Assembly (NCBI GenBank): GCA_039720395.1
Contig: CM077834.1
Span: 4,298,607 to 4,362,606, forward strand
Origin: Liquidambar formosana
Lineage: Eukaryota; Streptophyta; Magnoliopsida; Saxifragales; Altingiaceae
DNA length: 64,000 bases
Reading direction: 5' to 3'
Shown: piece by piece, positions 37,001 to 48,870 of the stretch
Position numbering within the stretch: position 1 is the stretch's first letter
Layout: each line of letters starts with the position of its first letter
Notes under the pieces: generated by a model
Told to the model about the DNA's origin: nothing
The model's input: only the letters and a program-made list of their open reading frames with translations
Database searches by the model: none
Translations under genes and position numbers: made by a program

Positions 37001-39805
37001 GGGTTATTCTTCTTTCATTTGAAGCGGTTTCGGTTCTTAGAGTAAACCTTGGAAAATCCAATATTATTCTGGTGGGGAATGTTGCTAATGTGGAGTATTA
37101 TGCTGCCTTATTGAGTTGCAAAGTTGGGAAATTACCGACTACATATCTTGGTCTTCCTTTGGGAGCTCGCTTCAAAGATACAAAAGTTTGGGATCCCTGA
37201 GAAGATTGAAAGAAGACTTGGTGGCTGGAAAAAAGGGTATCTTTCTAAAGGCGGCAAATTGACTCTCATACATAGTGTATTATCCTCCATTCCCATCTAT
37301 TTTATGTCCATTCATAAAATACCCAAGTCTGTGGCTTCTAGAATTGAGAAATTAGAAAGGGATTTCTTATGGAATGGAGTGGGTGGTGAAAGGAAATTCC
37401 ATCTTGTTGATTGGCATACCATTTGCCTTCCGAAATATATGGGTGGTTTGGGGGTGAGATCCTTGGTGTGTACTAACCAAGCTCTCATGGGTAAATGGCT
37501 TTGGAGATTTGGTAGGGGGGTTCAAGGCTTATGGCGGGATGTTATCATTTGGAAATATGGGCTGTTCAGAGGGGGGTGGTGGTCTAATGAGGTGGTTGGT
37601 TCACATGGGGTGGGTCTTTGGAAGGCAATAATGCAAGGATTTAATGTTTTTGTCAAAGAGATTGGGTTTATAGTGGGAGATGGTAGTAGGGTGTTTTTTT
37701 GGCAAGATTTGCGGTGCTCCAATACACCACTTAAGGAGGAGTTTCCTTCTTTATTCTCTATTGCTTCTAACAAAGAAGCTTTGATTTCGGATTACTTGGT
37801 AGGGGATGCCGGTTCCTATCATTGGAATGTTCTTTTTTTTCAACATCTAAATGATTGGGAGATGGAGGAAGCTTTGGTATTTTTTCAAGTGCTTTACAAG
37901 AGTAAGATTTTAGAGGTTGAGAATGATTCCTTGGTTTGGCGTAAGGATTCTAAAGGATCATTCTCCGTAAAATCTTATTACAATTGTATTAGGCCTATTA
38001 GAAATTTATTTCTCCCAGCCAAAGTAATTTGGGTTTCATCAGTTCCTTCTAAGGTCGCCTTTTTTTGTTGGTTAGTGGGGAGTGATAAGTGCTTGACTTT
38101 GGATCATCTTGCTAGAAGAGGGTGGTATGTGCCGAATAGATGTGTTCTTTGTAAGCATGATGTAGAGTCGGTGGATCATCTTTTTTTACATTGTGATGTG
38201 GCAAGAAGTCTATGGATGTTAGTGTTTAATATGTTTGGGGTTCATTGGGTGTTACCATACTCTACTCATGATTTTTTGGCGGGGTGGTGGTTTAAAGGGG
38301 GTTGTAGAAAGGCTAAAGTTATTTGGCATATGGCTCCGCATGCTATTTTGTGGTGTTTATGGAGGGAAAGGAATACTAGAACTTTTGAGGGGATTGAGAA
38401 GTCTATTATTGATCTCAAATCCTCGTTTCTCAAGTCTTTGTTTTTGTGGTATTCAAGTCATACCAATACTTGTAATATTTCTTTTCTTTCTTTTGTGGAC
38501 TCCTTCAAGCTGTAGAGGGGTTAGTGCTTGGTCTTTGTATATGGCACCCTTCAAGTTTCCTTTGCATTAAAATCAAACCAATGTTGCTGACTACACTGAG
38601 AATCGAAAGTTCTCATAGAGACACTGCCCTTTAGGAATCAGAAACGACACCAAAAGTGTCTTTAAGTGCCCAGGCCAATTTGATATTAAAAGTATAATCT
38701 TTTATATATTTGAATTATGATTTCAGCTAAAGATTGGGAAGTTGTACTATTGGCAAAGCTAATTTTGATGGATGTTCTTTCAGCAACCTGGGTAAGCTTG
38801 ATGTTGTTGGGATCTTGGGAAATCAAGTTAACATTATTTTTGCCTTCACCGAGCCATTTGAGCTTTGCCAATCCTAATGGAGTGGATTAGTGGAATGGAA
38901 CTGGCAGTCCTTTTGTTGGGCTTGCGGGAAGCTTCCAAACTTGGTGTCCCAATATTTATTGTAGAAGGTCATGACTCTAATGTCATCAAATGAACTAGAG
39001 ATGGTGGCACACTCCTCACGTTTTAACTATTTAATAATGTTTGTGCCACTATTTTCCACAGGGAAAGTGTGGCATTAAGACTAAAATCTTTTTACAAGCT
39101 GGTCAAGAGATCCCAATCCGCTTGGATATATTACCATAATTGAAAGGTGATAAAGGCTAAAGTAATGTTTTCTTCACAGTTTCTCAAGATTTCCATCTAT
39201 GCTCAATTGGCTCCGGTTTCCAAGGGAGCAAGTTCAGCTGCTTTTATTAGGAGGTGACACAGCATCCTGTACTTTTTCCTTTCTAGTGATATGGAGTGGA
39301 GATGGGTTGCAGGGTCTTGCATGGACCCTGGGTTTATACGTAAGGGGTTCCTCGTATAAAAAAAATAATGATATGGAGTGGTGATCACAACCCTCAAGAA
39401 TATGTTAACCTACAACCCTCCAGAATATGTTGACATCCACCCCAGCCCCCAAAAAGGAAAAAGTTCCAACTGAGCCTTTTCTTCCATCTTTATTAAATGT
39501 ATTAAAATCTGGATTTGTAATGTAAATATTTTCAGGTTGTTACAAGTTTGGCAGATCCTTCAGCTAACATAATTTTTGGGGCTGTTGTGGACGACCGCTA
39601 CAATGGGGAGATCCACGTGACTATTATTGCTACAGGCTTCTCACAGTCATTTCAGAAGACGCTTTTAACAGACCCCAAGGCAGCAAAGCTGCTTGAGAAA
39701 GTAGCAGGAGGCCAAGATAGCAAGGGATTACCCCTCCCCCTGAGGTCCTCAACGTCACCGTCCACTGCTTCATCCAGACCATCCCCACGAAAGCTCTTCT
39801 TTTAA
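32942..39805 (+). CDS. FTSZ1: Plastid division GTPase FtsZ1
   Basis: Tubulin-like GTPase that forms the stromal Z ring for chloroplast division. Six coding exons: 32942-33208, 33902-34001, 34230-34459, 34847-35014, 35602-35835, 39536-39805. All phases agree and give 422 residues (Arabidopsis FtsZ1 has about 433). Residues 1 to about 57 are Ser/Arg-rich, a likely transit peptide. Then come GGGGNN (73-78), the tubulin signature GGGTGSG (159-165), NDRLLDI in exon 4 and the T7 loop NVDFAD (261-266) with both catalytic Asp. The C terminus SPRKLFF is FtsZ1-type; an FtsZ2-type ARC6-binding tail is absent. Intron 3 needs a GC donor (CAG|GCAGGT). Intron 5 (3.7 kb) holds a LINE. A MITE and a telo-box lie upstream. 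TAF6 converges from the right. The gene looks intact. Confidence 0.96.
34041..34066 (+). repeat. (GT)n microsatellite in FtsZ1 intron 2
   Basis: About 13 GT units inside the intron between 34002 and 34229. Confidence 0.9.
35921..38542 (-). mobile_element. LINE (L1-type) insertion in FtsZ1 intron 5, probably twin-primed
   Basis: From left to right: T12, about 80 bp that look like a LINE 3' end read backwards, then from about 36015 an ORF2 segment in plus orientation ending at about 38542. GGCACCC flanks both sides (35914-35920 and 38543-38549), a plausible target-site duplication that may extend to GGCACCCTT. This order is what twin priming gives when a minus-strand LINE inserts: the tail stays antisense and the 5' part is inverted. 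ORF1 and the endonuclease are missing, so the copy is 5'-truncated and dead. It is removed with the intron. Confidence 0.8.
36015..38515 (+). pseudogene. LINE ORF2 fragment: reverse transcriptase plus zf-RVT
   Basis: Reverse transcriptase of plant L1 LINEs: [12 protein letters not shown] near 36219, [16 protein letters not shown] near 36414, [13 protein letters not shown] near 36614 and the catalytic FADD box at 36943-36954. It is followed by the LGLPLG thumb motif, the [17 protein letters not shown] region and a zf-RVT domain with [18 protein letters not shown] near 38141. Two single-base frameshifts (near 36800, in the GVRQG motif, and near 37196) break an otherwise open frame, so the insertion is fairly young. 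No start codon of its own is expected because the 5' part is truncated. Confidence 0.92.
38543..39535 (+). other. Rest of FtsZ1 intron 5
   Basis: Intron sequence after the LINE. No ORF or repeat was recognised. It ends in TATTTTCAG before exon 6. Confidence 0.6.
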
Positions 39806-40986
39806 ACCTCATAGGGTTTTTTTTATTTTTTTCTCTGCCTTTTGGTTTTTCTTTCCCTTCTTTTGTGCCATTTTTTCTGTAATGATCTTAATGCTAGTCT
39901 GTTAGATGTCCTTTTGGCTTTGAGTTTGCTTCTCTCGTTTATGTTAATATTTTTTCTTTATTTGTCCGTGAGTTTTTTTTTAGAAAACAACTAAAAAGAG
40001 GAAAAGAATCATGGGGCATGTAGTGTTCGGGAACCACAACTATTAATTAATTGTAAGTTGTAGAATTAGTGGAATTAGTGGCCTTCAGCAAGTTGGAACT
40101 ATATTGATTGAAATCCCCTTTTTTTCCTGCAATAAGTGCGACAAACAGCCAGTTTAATTTCCAAGATCCCGTTTTTTGACAATGTTGGGCTCTCCAACTC
40201 ATTCTGCTGAAACCAACTCATTTGGTTGCTTTTATTGTGAACTGAAGTAGTAATTTGCTCATGTTCTTGAGTACCAAAACAGAAAAATGAAAAAATACAG
40301 ATGAGTTCATGAGTTATAATTAGGAAACGGTCAATTTGTGGAAATTGTTCATTTTGAGAGAAGGCACTAAAGAAACTTTTGCTACATAGGATCAATCTGA
40401 ACATTTCCAATGCCTTCCATCAGAGGAAAGAAGACGGGGAATGGGAGGGGGATGGAGGATACTATTACAACTGGTGGTACAGTGGTACTTCTGCCATTGC
40501 CATTGCCATTGCCATTGCGATTTCAGCATTCATTTTGGGCGCCACTAGGACCCCACAAAGGCTGGAATGGCAGTAGTATGGTTGTACTGGAACAGTATAG
40601 GCAAACAGCAGCTGGTGCTTGATTTAAATCAAATAATTAGTTTGAAAGGTTATTCCCCAAGCACTACACTTCTCCACAACTCCTGTATAAAAGAAAATGT
40701 GCGACTTAGGAAATTGGTTTCCAAGGACCACCAAAAGCTACAGTTGCATAAATGCGCCTTCAAATTTTTTGAACAAAGGTAAAGAATATCATTGAATATG
40801 GTATAGAATTTTTTCGTGTAAATTTTAAAACTCCCAACAGAATTGTACACATCCTTCTCTTTCAAATACATAGGCATCTATTAACAGATAGCTGACATAA
40901 ATATCTATAACCTAATGTGTCAGAGCTTAAAAGATGATTTACACTGATATTCTTAAAAACAGTCATTTTAATTCATCACTAATCAA
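39806..40986. other. Convergent 3' intergenic region FtsZ1/TAF6
   Basis: Holds both 3'UTRs and a (GCCATT)n run at about 40494-40518. No gene was found. The short ORFs here are chance. Confidence 0.6.
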
Positions 40987-42683
40987 TCACAGGAAGAAAG
41001 ATAACTCAGGTGTGGGAGTAAAGGAGAACATGCTTTCGCCAAAAAATTCAAACAGCGACGCCAATAAAGGCCCAGCATTGGTGTCCTCCTTCCAAGCCTG
41101 AGCGAGAACAGCTGACGTCTTCAGAACTCGACTACCGAGATCCCTTCCGCCACCACTTCCCGGCATATTTTCATTTGGTAATTGCCGGGACATTGATGAT
41201 AGGACAGTAGTGGAACCCCCAACAGCAGTAGAAAATCCACCAGGAGCCCCTTGTATGTCAACCGGCAAGGAGTTCAGTGGCACTACACCCATTGGGCCAT
41301 CTGTTGCTACTTTCTTAAGTGGTGGTTGCTGCAGTAAATTATCTGTGCTTGCTTTGCGTTTATCTTGATTGATTTGGAAAGGAGAGGAGAAAGAGGACGA
41401 GAGAGAAACTAGACTATTAGACTCGCCTATTATAATTATACACATAATGCTGATGAAAATTACTGTAAATTAGCAAAACAACCTGACCCAAGGAGCAATC
41501 AGATGAAAGTTTAAGTTTAAAAATTTCTACATGTAAGTAAATACAAAAAGATAAACAAAAACAAAAAAAGTAAAAATAAAAGGCAAACAAATGAAAAATT
41601 GGGTAAATCTGATAGCAGATTCTATGAAAATGGCTTACAATAAACTTATGTATGGGAAAATTACAGGACATCCCGCACGGATTGGATGGTGCAAAGCCGT
41701 GCATGGCATTTACGTCCGTGCATGTGGTTTTCACGCATGGCTCTGCAACCCGATCCGTGCAGAGCAATGCAGGACGTCCTACATATGATCAAATGCACTT
41801 ATATATGTATAATTATCATATGGAAATGTCTCGAGTGATATTCCAGTTTAATACTTCAAGAAATTTCGTTTCTGCAATAATTCTCTACATAATATATATA
41901 TACATGTGTGTTTTGTATGGCTTTTGCCAACCCCACACATTATTTGGACAATAATACTCTTTATGCACTCCTTTTTTCCTTTTTTTTTGGCTACTCCTCT
42001 TCCCTTGTTTTTTTCATTTTTTTTTTCTTTTCTTTAAAATTTCAAGACATAATAATTGTAAAAATCGATAAACCCTCCAACTCTGGGCCACAAATCCCCC
42101 AACCCCAGAAAAAACCCTCTCTTAAATCAAAGTTCCCCAATATAGTTTGAAGGAGTATGCATATAACCAAGGGCGGAGCCAGGATTTATCTCCAAGGGGG
42201 GCACTGTGCTATGATTCTATGAAGTGGGAACTGAGAATTAAAAGCCCTAGAAAGCAATTTTTTTTTAAAAAAAATTACTTTTTAGTTATCAGTTTTCAAT
42301 TTAATACCAAAAAAAGGATTTTTTTTGTTAACTTATTACAAATTGACTGTAAATATACTTTAAAATGACTATTATCTTCCTCTTTTTGGCATTATGTTGA
42401 GAAATAATCATCAAATGGTAATAACTCTCCCCAAAAAAAAAAAATTTGGTTGAGGCAGGGGGGGCACGTGCCCCCCAAGGCCCCCCCTGGCTCCGCCCAT
42501 GCATATAACCCCCCCCCTCCCTCTTTCTATCTCCAGTTTCCTACAGATCTGAGTTTTCCAACAGATACGCCAAGAATTGACCTTACATCATCCATGAAAT
42601 TAAAGTTTGAATACTAGCATGTTCTAAGAACATACACGCACTAACACACAACAAAGAGCTCTCTGCACGAGTGTATGCATGTA

Positions 42684-42720
<37 letters not shown>

Positions 42721-43397
42721 TCATGTATATACCAATACCAATAAATGAAGTGAAATGAAATCATACTAGGCATAGCTGTCATAATTTTTCCATTGCTTTT
42801 CCAGACTGCACGGGTTGGTGGAGAAAGCAAACTGGGGAACATCTTGAGCCGATCATACATGCATAGACCAGCTGCACACTGGAAGATTGGTGGCTTTGTC
42901 AGCTTTACTGCATGGCCTTCTCATTACCACTTATAAATAATAAAATTTGGCAGCAAATTTACTAACAAAACTCACCAATAAGGCCCCATAAACACGCCAG
43001 GCTTCAAGCCTCTTCATCTCATTCTTTTGTTTCTCAAGTCGCATTTCTGGCTCTAGAAGTTGCAAATATGGTTGAAGATTTGGTAGTATAAGCAGGCGAA
43101 CCTACCCAAGTCAAGAAGCACTAAAAATTATTCATAACCAACACAGGAAATGTATGAGGGACAATAAAAAATAATAAATAAATAAATATTTATTTAAATT
43201 AAATACAAACACAAAGTAACAACTCAATGTGACATAAAAGTCAAATGGTTTGGGAGTGGAAAAGCACAGGAAAAATGGAAATATCTCAAAAAGTTATATA
43301 AAAAAAAGTGAGAGTGCTGAAGTGAAAGCAGGTTCAAGACTGAGCTTCTTCTTCACCAGAAAAAAAAAAAAACAAAACAAAAACAAAAGAGAGAGAG

Positions 43398-43433
<36 letters not shown>

Positions 43434-44810
43434 GAGTTTCTTCAGAGAAAATGAACACTCCCATTGCATGATTTCATATTTTCTTCAGACCTAGTAAAAA
43501 AGTAGTAAAAATAACTGTCTTTCTAAAGCTAGAAATCGTTCTCAAAGGCTGTCCTTGGATAAAATCTTTAATATGAAAGCTGCAACTTATCCCACAAAAT
43601 ATAACATTCTTCTTTTGGTGCTAAAAGCATGAGAAGTGAAAACAGATGGTACCACTGTGGGTCCAAGGGAGGCTAACCCTTGAATTGCACCATAATGTTG
43701 AGGCAATGATTTTGTTGGGTCCAAGAAAGCATGGAGCAGAGTCCTGGTCACGCGTGGCTGGAGGTTGTGATAAACATGCCCAAATCTGCAAAAGTTTCAC
43801 TGATAAGGAATACAAAGTGTCCTGGATGAGAAGAAAATTGATAGATATTCAGTGTCTCATTCTCTAAGAGGCAAGTCTTAATCTTTCGACATGTGACCTA
43901 CTTGTCCAGCACAACTAGATTCGACACAGGTGAAACACGCAATTACTCTGATCACAATTATGTGCATATGTAAGATACTATAAGTAAATATATCATATAA
44001 GATGTGGAATTATCATACACATGTCCATATTTTGTCTTGTGTGTGCATATGTCAACAGCATGCATATACACGCTTGCATGTACATCAATATCTCGACACC
44101 TCTGAACCCTAAGCGCTCTGGGGCTCTGGATGCTGAGCTAATTTTTATGTTGGTCTTCTCACTCTTGCTTGTGCCCTGGTTGCTTAGATTTATAGAATTG
44201 TGTAACACATGAGAAATATATTGAATTCTTTGCTGGAAGTAGTTGACTAGGAGTGGGTCATAAATATGAGGAAATGGCTATGTAATAATCACAGGAATAA
44301 AGATAAATAAACATATAAATAGATAAAAGGATCATGTATCTAAGGAAACATTTTATAAGTAATATAAAGATGTAAGTATGGCTCTGCTGCTGTTGTGGGG
44401 AATGATACTCGAGTAAGATTGTAATCAATTTTTTACTAAATAAAGAAGAAAGTTAATCCTCACCTTTTGCATATTAAAGCAACGAGACTTGCAGTGAAGT
44501 TTCTGAGCTCCCAGTGATTGTCAGAAAATCTATTCCCTATCCTCTTCGCAACAAGGCAGGTAATTATGGATGGCATCAATTGGTGTAACTAAAGAAAATG
44601 AAAATTTAATTAGAAAGACAGAAGGCAAACCCTTGAAATTTAGTACATCTACATAAGTAATTCTCAAATGCCAGCAGAATTTGTTGCAATGCTGGTGCCC
44701 AGCCCAAACCTCGGGATTATTACGACCCAACAAAATGCTTTTTCTCATTCTTCTGTTCTTTTTTTATTTTTTAGTTTTTATTAGTACAATCTGTTTCTTA
44801 TCAACAACAA

Positions 44811-44844
<34 letters not shown>

Positions 44845-47557
44845 AGAAGGTTCGTAGAGATTAAAAACAGTCAGATATTCTCATCCAATAAGACCAACTT
44901 TTTGTGGTCCGCCATCTCTTAATTGAAACTTTTCTAGTAGTGGACCCTGCAGCATTTGCATCATCATTGCAAAGGTGACACAGACAACTAAACGTTTGAT
45001 GGCCAACCCAAACATTGTGACTTTGAGGGCTGGTAACTAATTGTCTAAGTTCCATATTAATATAATTGTAAGTATTAACATTGCGACCCTATAAATGACA
45101 CTACACTTACATAAGGTTCTATATGTATGTGTGGATTTTGGAGAAGGCTCTGAACAATACGCATCAAGGCAAAAAGGAGAGGAAAATCATTCAAATTCCG
45201 TGCAACCTGGGAAAATTGCATGAAAACATCAGCTCAGGAAAAGTAACAGTAAGTTATTTCACTGCAAAACATTTTAATAATAGAAAATTTTGAAGATATG
45301 GCCTTCAGCCTACCTCATCAGCAATGAAGTACGTAAAATACGGAACTAAAGGATGAAGTCCTGAATCTGTCGCCAAGATCACTAATGCTTCTTTAAAGAG
45401 AACTGAGTCATGCCTACTTACAGTAAGTTCTGTGATTTTGTCAAAGTAAAGCTGCACAGGCAACAACAGAAATCTTTTGGCATAAAATGTTCCAGGAAAT
45501 GAAGATCCGAACTAATAAAAATGCATACGAAGATGATAGTAGAATATACCTGAAGTTCCCTAGAGAGCACATGCTTAACAGGTAATTTAATATCAACAGA
45601 AAGTCCATCTTCTTTAAATTCAGATTTTTTGTTGTCCGAAGGCGCTACAAGTCCTACAAACAAAATATAATACCAAACAAAAATATGAAAAGTGTAAAAA
45701 AGATCAATCTTTCAAATCAAAAATGTTAAATCTTGATTAATTAAAGAAGTTCATGAAGATTAAAGTACTAATAAATTGAGGAACTGGGAAAGAAAAAAAA
45801 GAGAGAGAGAGGGATCAATCCATGTGGACCATCAAACATAGGTATTTTTCAATACAATTAATTCTAATTAGAATTAAAAAAAGACACAAGCAGAGCATGG
45901 GACATTATCTAAACAAGTTTTAACTGACAGCATTATATTTTCTAATTCAGTGCACCTGTGTTAGAGTAGGTTCTATGGTCAAATCACAAGCAATACGGTA
46001 CACATATCAATTATTAGTAATGTATTTTAGTATCATACCTTCAACCGAAGAATTTTCGGGAATTGCAGGCTGTACTCCTTCAATGGCTAGCCAGTGAGAA
46101 ATAACTGCCGTATCTAGCGGCACTTTTGGTAAAGGTGCCTCAACCACCTGCATACATTAGGTAAAATGAGCATCAGAAATAAATTTAACAAAATGTAGTT
46201 AGAACTTAGAAGGGCACTTATAAAGCCTTCTGTAAGTTCTTACATCTTTAAATTCCACATCCTTATCATCAATGTAGAACAAATCCTTATGTCCAACCGC
46301 TCTTTTGAATCGCAAAGGATCTCCTGATCCAAAACCATAAATTGGCTGAAACAGTAACAATAGACATACATAAGAAAATGAAAACCCTAAAAGTGAAAAT
46401 AAAAAAGAATTTTTTATTTAAAAAAAAATTAAACAATTCCACTTTCAATAACATAAACACCTTCATTGATACAAAAGCACAAACACAATGACACAGACAG
46501 ATGGATACATATACATAAACACACACATGCAAGCATCACAATAAAGACAAGGTATAATAAGAAGCAGAGAACCAAATAAACACCTTAAAGCAAGTTCTGG
46601 TAGTTTAAATTAACATTTGAAAAGATAAATTACTAAAGCAGATAAAATGAGAGCTGTAGGAAAACATGTCTATCATCTTCTAATAGCAGAAAAAAGTTAA
46701 ATAAATTAGACAAGCAGAGAAACAAACACCACAAGGATAATCTCGTCTTAATAGTATTTTAAAACTCACCTCCACATTTCTCAAGTTAAGGGCTCTATCC
46801 ACATCATCTGCTGTCAAAATAGTTCGCTTGGAGTGTCGCATGCATTTAATTGCCTCCTGCATTTTCAGAATGGAAAACCTATAAAGTTTCCTTCAAACTC
46901 TCAAAACCTTTTATTTGTTAGCTTTGGTAATTAAATCCTCCCTGGTCATAAGCATAGAAATCCAAACATGAACAACCTCAACTCTTACTGCGACAACAAT
47001 TGCTCCTTATCTTTCTACCTTTAATGATAAAATGTATTTCTATTGCTCAATTTCACAATAACCAAGTATCTTATATCCACTAATTAAATTATGCCCTAAG
47101 GGTTTTATGCATAATGAGAGTTGGAGAATTGCAATTGGGATTGGCATCTTACGATTTTGAATTCATCATCTGAATGCATCCAATTCCTATAGGCTCCATC
47201 TAAATCTCGGAAAGAAAAGGAAGCTTAAAAATGGCATTTCCTTTCCTTTCCTCTCCATTGTTCTTTCCATGAACGAAACAGAAGATAATAGTTATGCTAA
47301 ATGTTGGCAGTTAAGGTAGCTACCATATATGCAAGTAATTTAGTGGGACTATAAGTGGCATTTATACAAAAAAAAAAAAAAAAATTGTAAATTGAACTCA
47401 TAATTAATGGTACTACATAAGATCCATATACCTGCATGATCTCACGCACACGGTACTCAACATCAGGAGCAAGAGCATCCACGGCATCTGGTGGTAAACT
47501 GTTAATGCCAATGCTCTGTGCAATGACCTGAATTGTCTCCTTAGGCACAATGCTCAT
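40987..47557 (-). CDS. TAF6: Transcription initiation factor TFIID subunit 6 (TAF6)
   Basis: TFIID/SAGA-type component; its histone fold pairs with TAF9. Twelve coding exons on the minus strand, in gene order: 47432-47557, 46770-46856, 46244-46345, 46039-46147, 45550-45653, 45314-45451, 45111-45206, 44464-44588, 43653-43785, 42976-43101, 42767-42878, 40987-41363. All junctions are GT-AG and all phases close, giving 544 residues (Arabidopsis TAF6 has about 549). The start is [15 protein letters not shown], the family N terminus. The histone fold covers residues 1 to about 70 ([13 protein letters not shown], then [11 protein letters not shown] and [16 protein letters not shown]). The HEAT-like TAF6C domain ([15 protein letters not shown]) spans about 200-390. 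The C-terminal part is low-complexity. The last splice site (A|AT at 41363) is the least certain. The gene appears intact. Confidence 0.95.
41640..41790. repeat. Imperfect inverted repeat in TAF6 intron 11
   Basis: The arms start AGGACATCC and, inverted, AGGACGTCC, and both carry GCACGGAT. The middle contains further GTGCATG-type palindromes. It may be a small MITE; no duplication was identified. Confidence 0.5.
42169..42498. mobile_element. TIR element GGGCGGAGCCAGG in TAF6 intron 11
   Basis: 330 bp with ends AAGGGCGGAGCCAGG and CCTGGCTCCGCCC (13-bp inverted repeat). It is flanked by a perfect 12-bp direct repeat ATGCATATAACC (42157-42168, 42499-42510). There are C/G-rich runs near the right end and no coding capacity. 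A 12-bp duplication does not fit the common DNA-transposon classes (2, 3, 8, 9 or 5 bp), so no superfamily is assigned. Confidence 0.8.
42687..42718 (+). repeat. (GT)n microsatellite in TAF6 intron 11
   Basis: A GT run of about 15 units about 50 bp from exon 11, read as (AC)n in the transcript. Confidence 0.9.
43389..43431 (+). repeat. (GA)n microsatellite in TAF6 intron 9
   Basis: A GA run with one GC interruption, in the intron between 43102 and 43652. Confidence 0.9.
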
Positions 47558-47886
47558 CCTTTTCCCCTTTAGCTATATGTATTTCATAAATTATCTCTTG
47601 CACCAGAAACCATCCACAGATTCTGTAAAGCAATTTCACTATGCAAACTACAAAGCACAAGCCATTTAGCTTGGTGGGTCAGGTCCATTTGAGGTAAAAT
47701 TAGCAATGGAAAAACAAAAGAAAATTTTTTAAAAACCCATCTGGATCATCTTGAAATTATCATACCAATCTTCAAAAGCTGATGTGCTCCTACAGACATA
47801 CATGTATGTATATATGTATGTATGTGTTTGTGTCGGTGTGCGTGAATATTCATAAAGTGTGTATATAGAATTTAAAAGCAGAGAAA

Positions 47887-47960
47887 TCTCAAAACACCAT
47901 TACCTGGAAGCGGGAAATCGTAGGCTAAATCCGATCTAGGGTTTTACTGTAAATAGTGTT
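47887..47960 (-). promoter_or_regulatory. Predicted TAF6 5'UTR exon end with telo-box-like motif
   Basis: On the minus strand an AAACCCTA motif (47937-47944) precedes a good donor CTTCCAG|GTAATG near 47914. The 5'UTR is therefore probably spliced to the exon carrying the ATG at 47557. Inferred from motifs only. Confidence 0.4.
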
Positions 47961-48098
47961 TGACCATTGATGGTGAAGGAACACGACCATGGCTGAGAGG
48001 TATACGAGCTTTACTGGGCTTATTTACCGGGCCTGGGAACTCATGTTCGGGCCTACATCGAATCGAACATGACATTCTAAGCCCGATAATTGTGAGAA

Positions 48099-48479
48099 CG
48101 GCCCGGCTATTGCCACTCCTCAATTTTATCAGCACCCCACTTTTTTTAGGTTTTTAAGCTTTTATGCAAAATGTCAAAGGTTTTTATGAAAACCAATAAT
48201 AATGTCCACTAAAAAACATCATTTTGAACAACTTTGTAGAAGAAAATTTTTTCAATATATATCGTTTATATAAACTTTTTGACAAAAATTGAAATCGAGA
48301 CTATAAATGGGCAAAAAGTCTACTTAAATGATTCTAGAAAACCTTTCTTCTGTAAAGTTGTTCATTTAGAAAACATGTTCAGTTTTCATAAAAACATTTT
48401 ATATTTTCTATAAAACCTAAAAAAAAACTAAAACAAGTGGGGGCATTGATAAAATGAAGGGATAGCAATAGCTGAGCCT
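48099..48479. mobile_element. Foldback MULE-type MITE, copy F (upstream of TAF6)
   Basis: A 381-bp palindrome with a perfect 9-bp duplication TTGTGAGAA (48090-48098, 48480-48488). The arms (GGCTATTGCCACTCC..., AGCTATTGCTATCCC...) form their own type, while the TTTTGAACAACTTTGTAGAAG core is shared. It lies about 540 bp before the TAF6 ATG, next to the predicted 5'UTR. Confidence 0.93.
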
Positions 48480-48532
48480 TTGTGAGAAATAGTTCAGTAG
48501 GGTCAACTTACCCTGGGTAACCAATTGGGGGC

Positions 48533-48740
48533 CACCATTGGCACCCCAAGACTTGTTTTTTTATCCCTACTTAATTTAGTTTTTCAATATTTTTGTGAAA
48601 ACTGACGCATTACGTTGTCCATTAGGAAATATTATTTTGAATAACCTTGGTAAAAATAAAAATAAAAATTCCTAAAACCTGTCGTTTAAATAAATTTTTT
48701 GGCTATTTAAAGTCTCAGTTAAGGAAAAAAAAAAAAAACT
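48533..48740. mobile_element. Foldback MITE, left half only (copy J)
   Basis: Starts with an ATTGGCACCCCAAGACTTG arm like copy E and continues into a degraded core (TTTTGAATAACCTTGG). The right half is missing and is replaced by an A-run near 48726. Confidence 0.7.
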
Positions 48741-48747
48741 AAACAAA

Positions 48748-48870
48748 CTTAGGTGCCTAGGTGGTGAAGTCCTTAGTGTCATATTAAGGTCTCATGTTTT
48801 ATTCTTGTAGGGGTACCCTGTATTCATCCTACTAACCATTAATCATAAAATGATTGTAAAATGTATTTCT
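48748..48870 (+). mobile_element. Possible tRNA-derived SINE relic
   Basis: It has a GGTGGTGAAGTCC stretch resembling an A box and a GGTCTCATGTTTTATTCTTG stretch resembling a decayed B box, followed by GTAGGGGTACCC. A second B-box-like GGGTCAAATCC lies at 49221-49231. Not proven. Confidence 0.35.

Noticed and set aside
36020..38515. LINE ORF2 as a host gene or extra FtsZ1 exons
   Set aside because: Reverse-transcriptase motifs, frameshifts, flanking duplication and intron location all show a mobile-element insertion.
41591..41954. 65- and 100-codon + strand ORFs in TAF6 intron 11
   Set aside because: They fall on an inverted-repeat patch inside a well-supported intron; no family resemblance.
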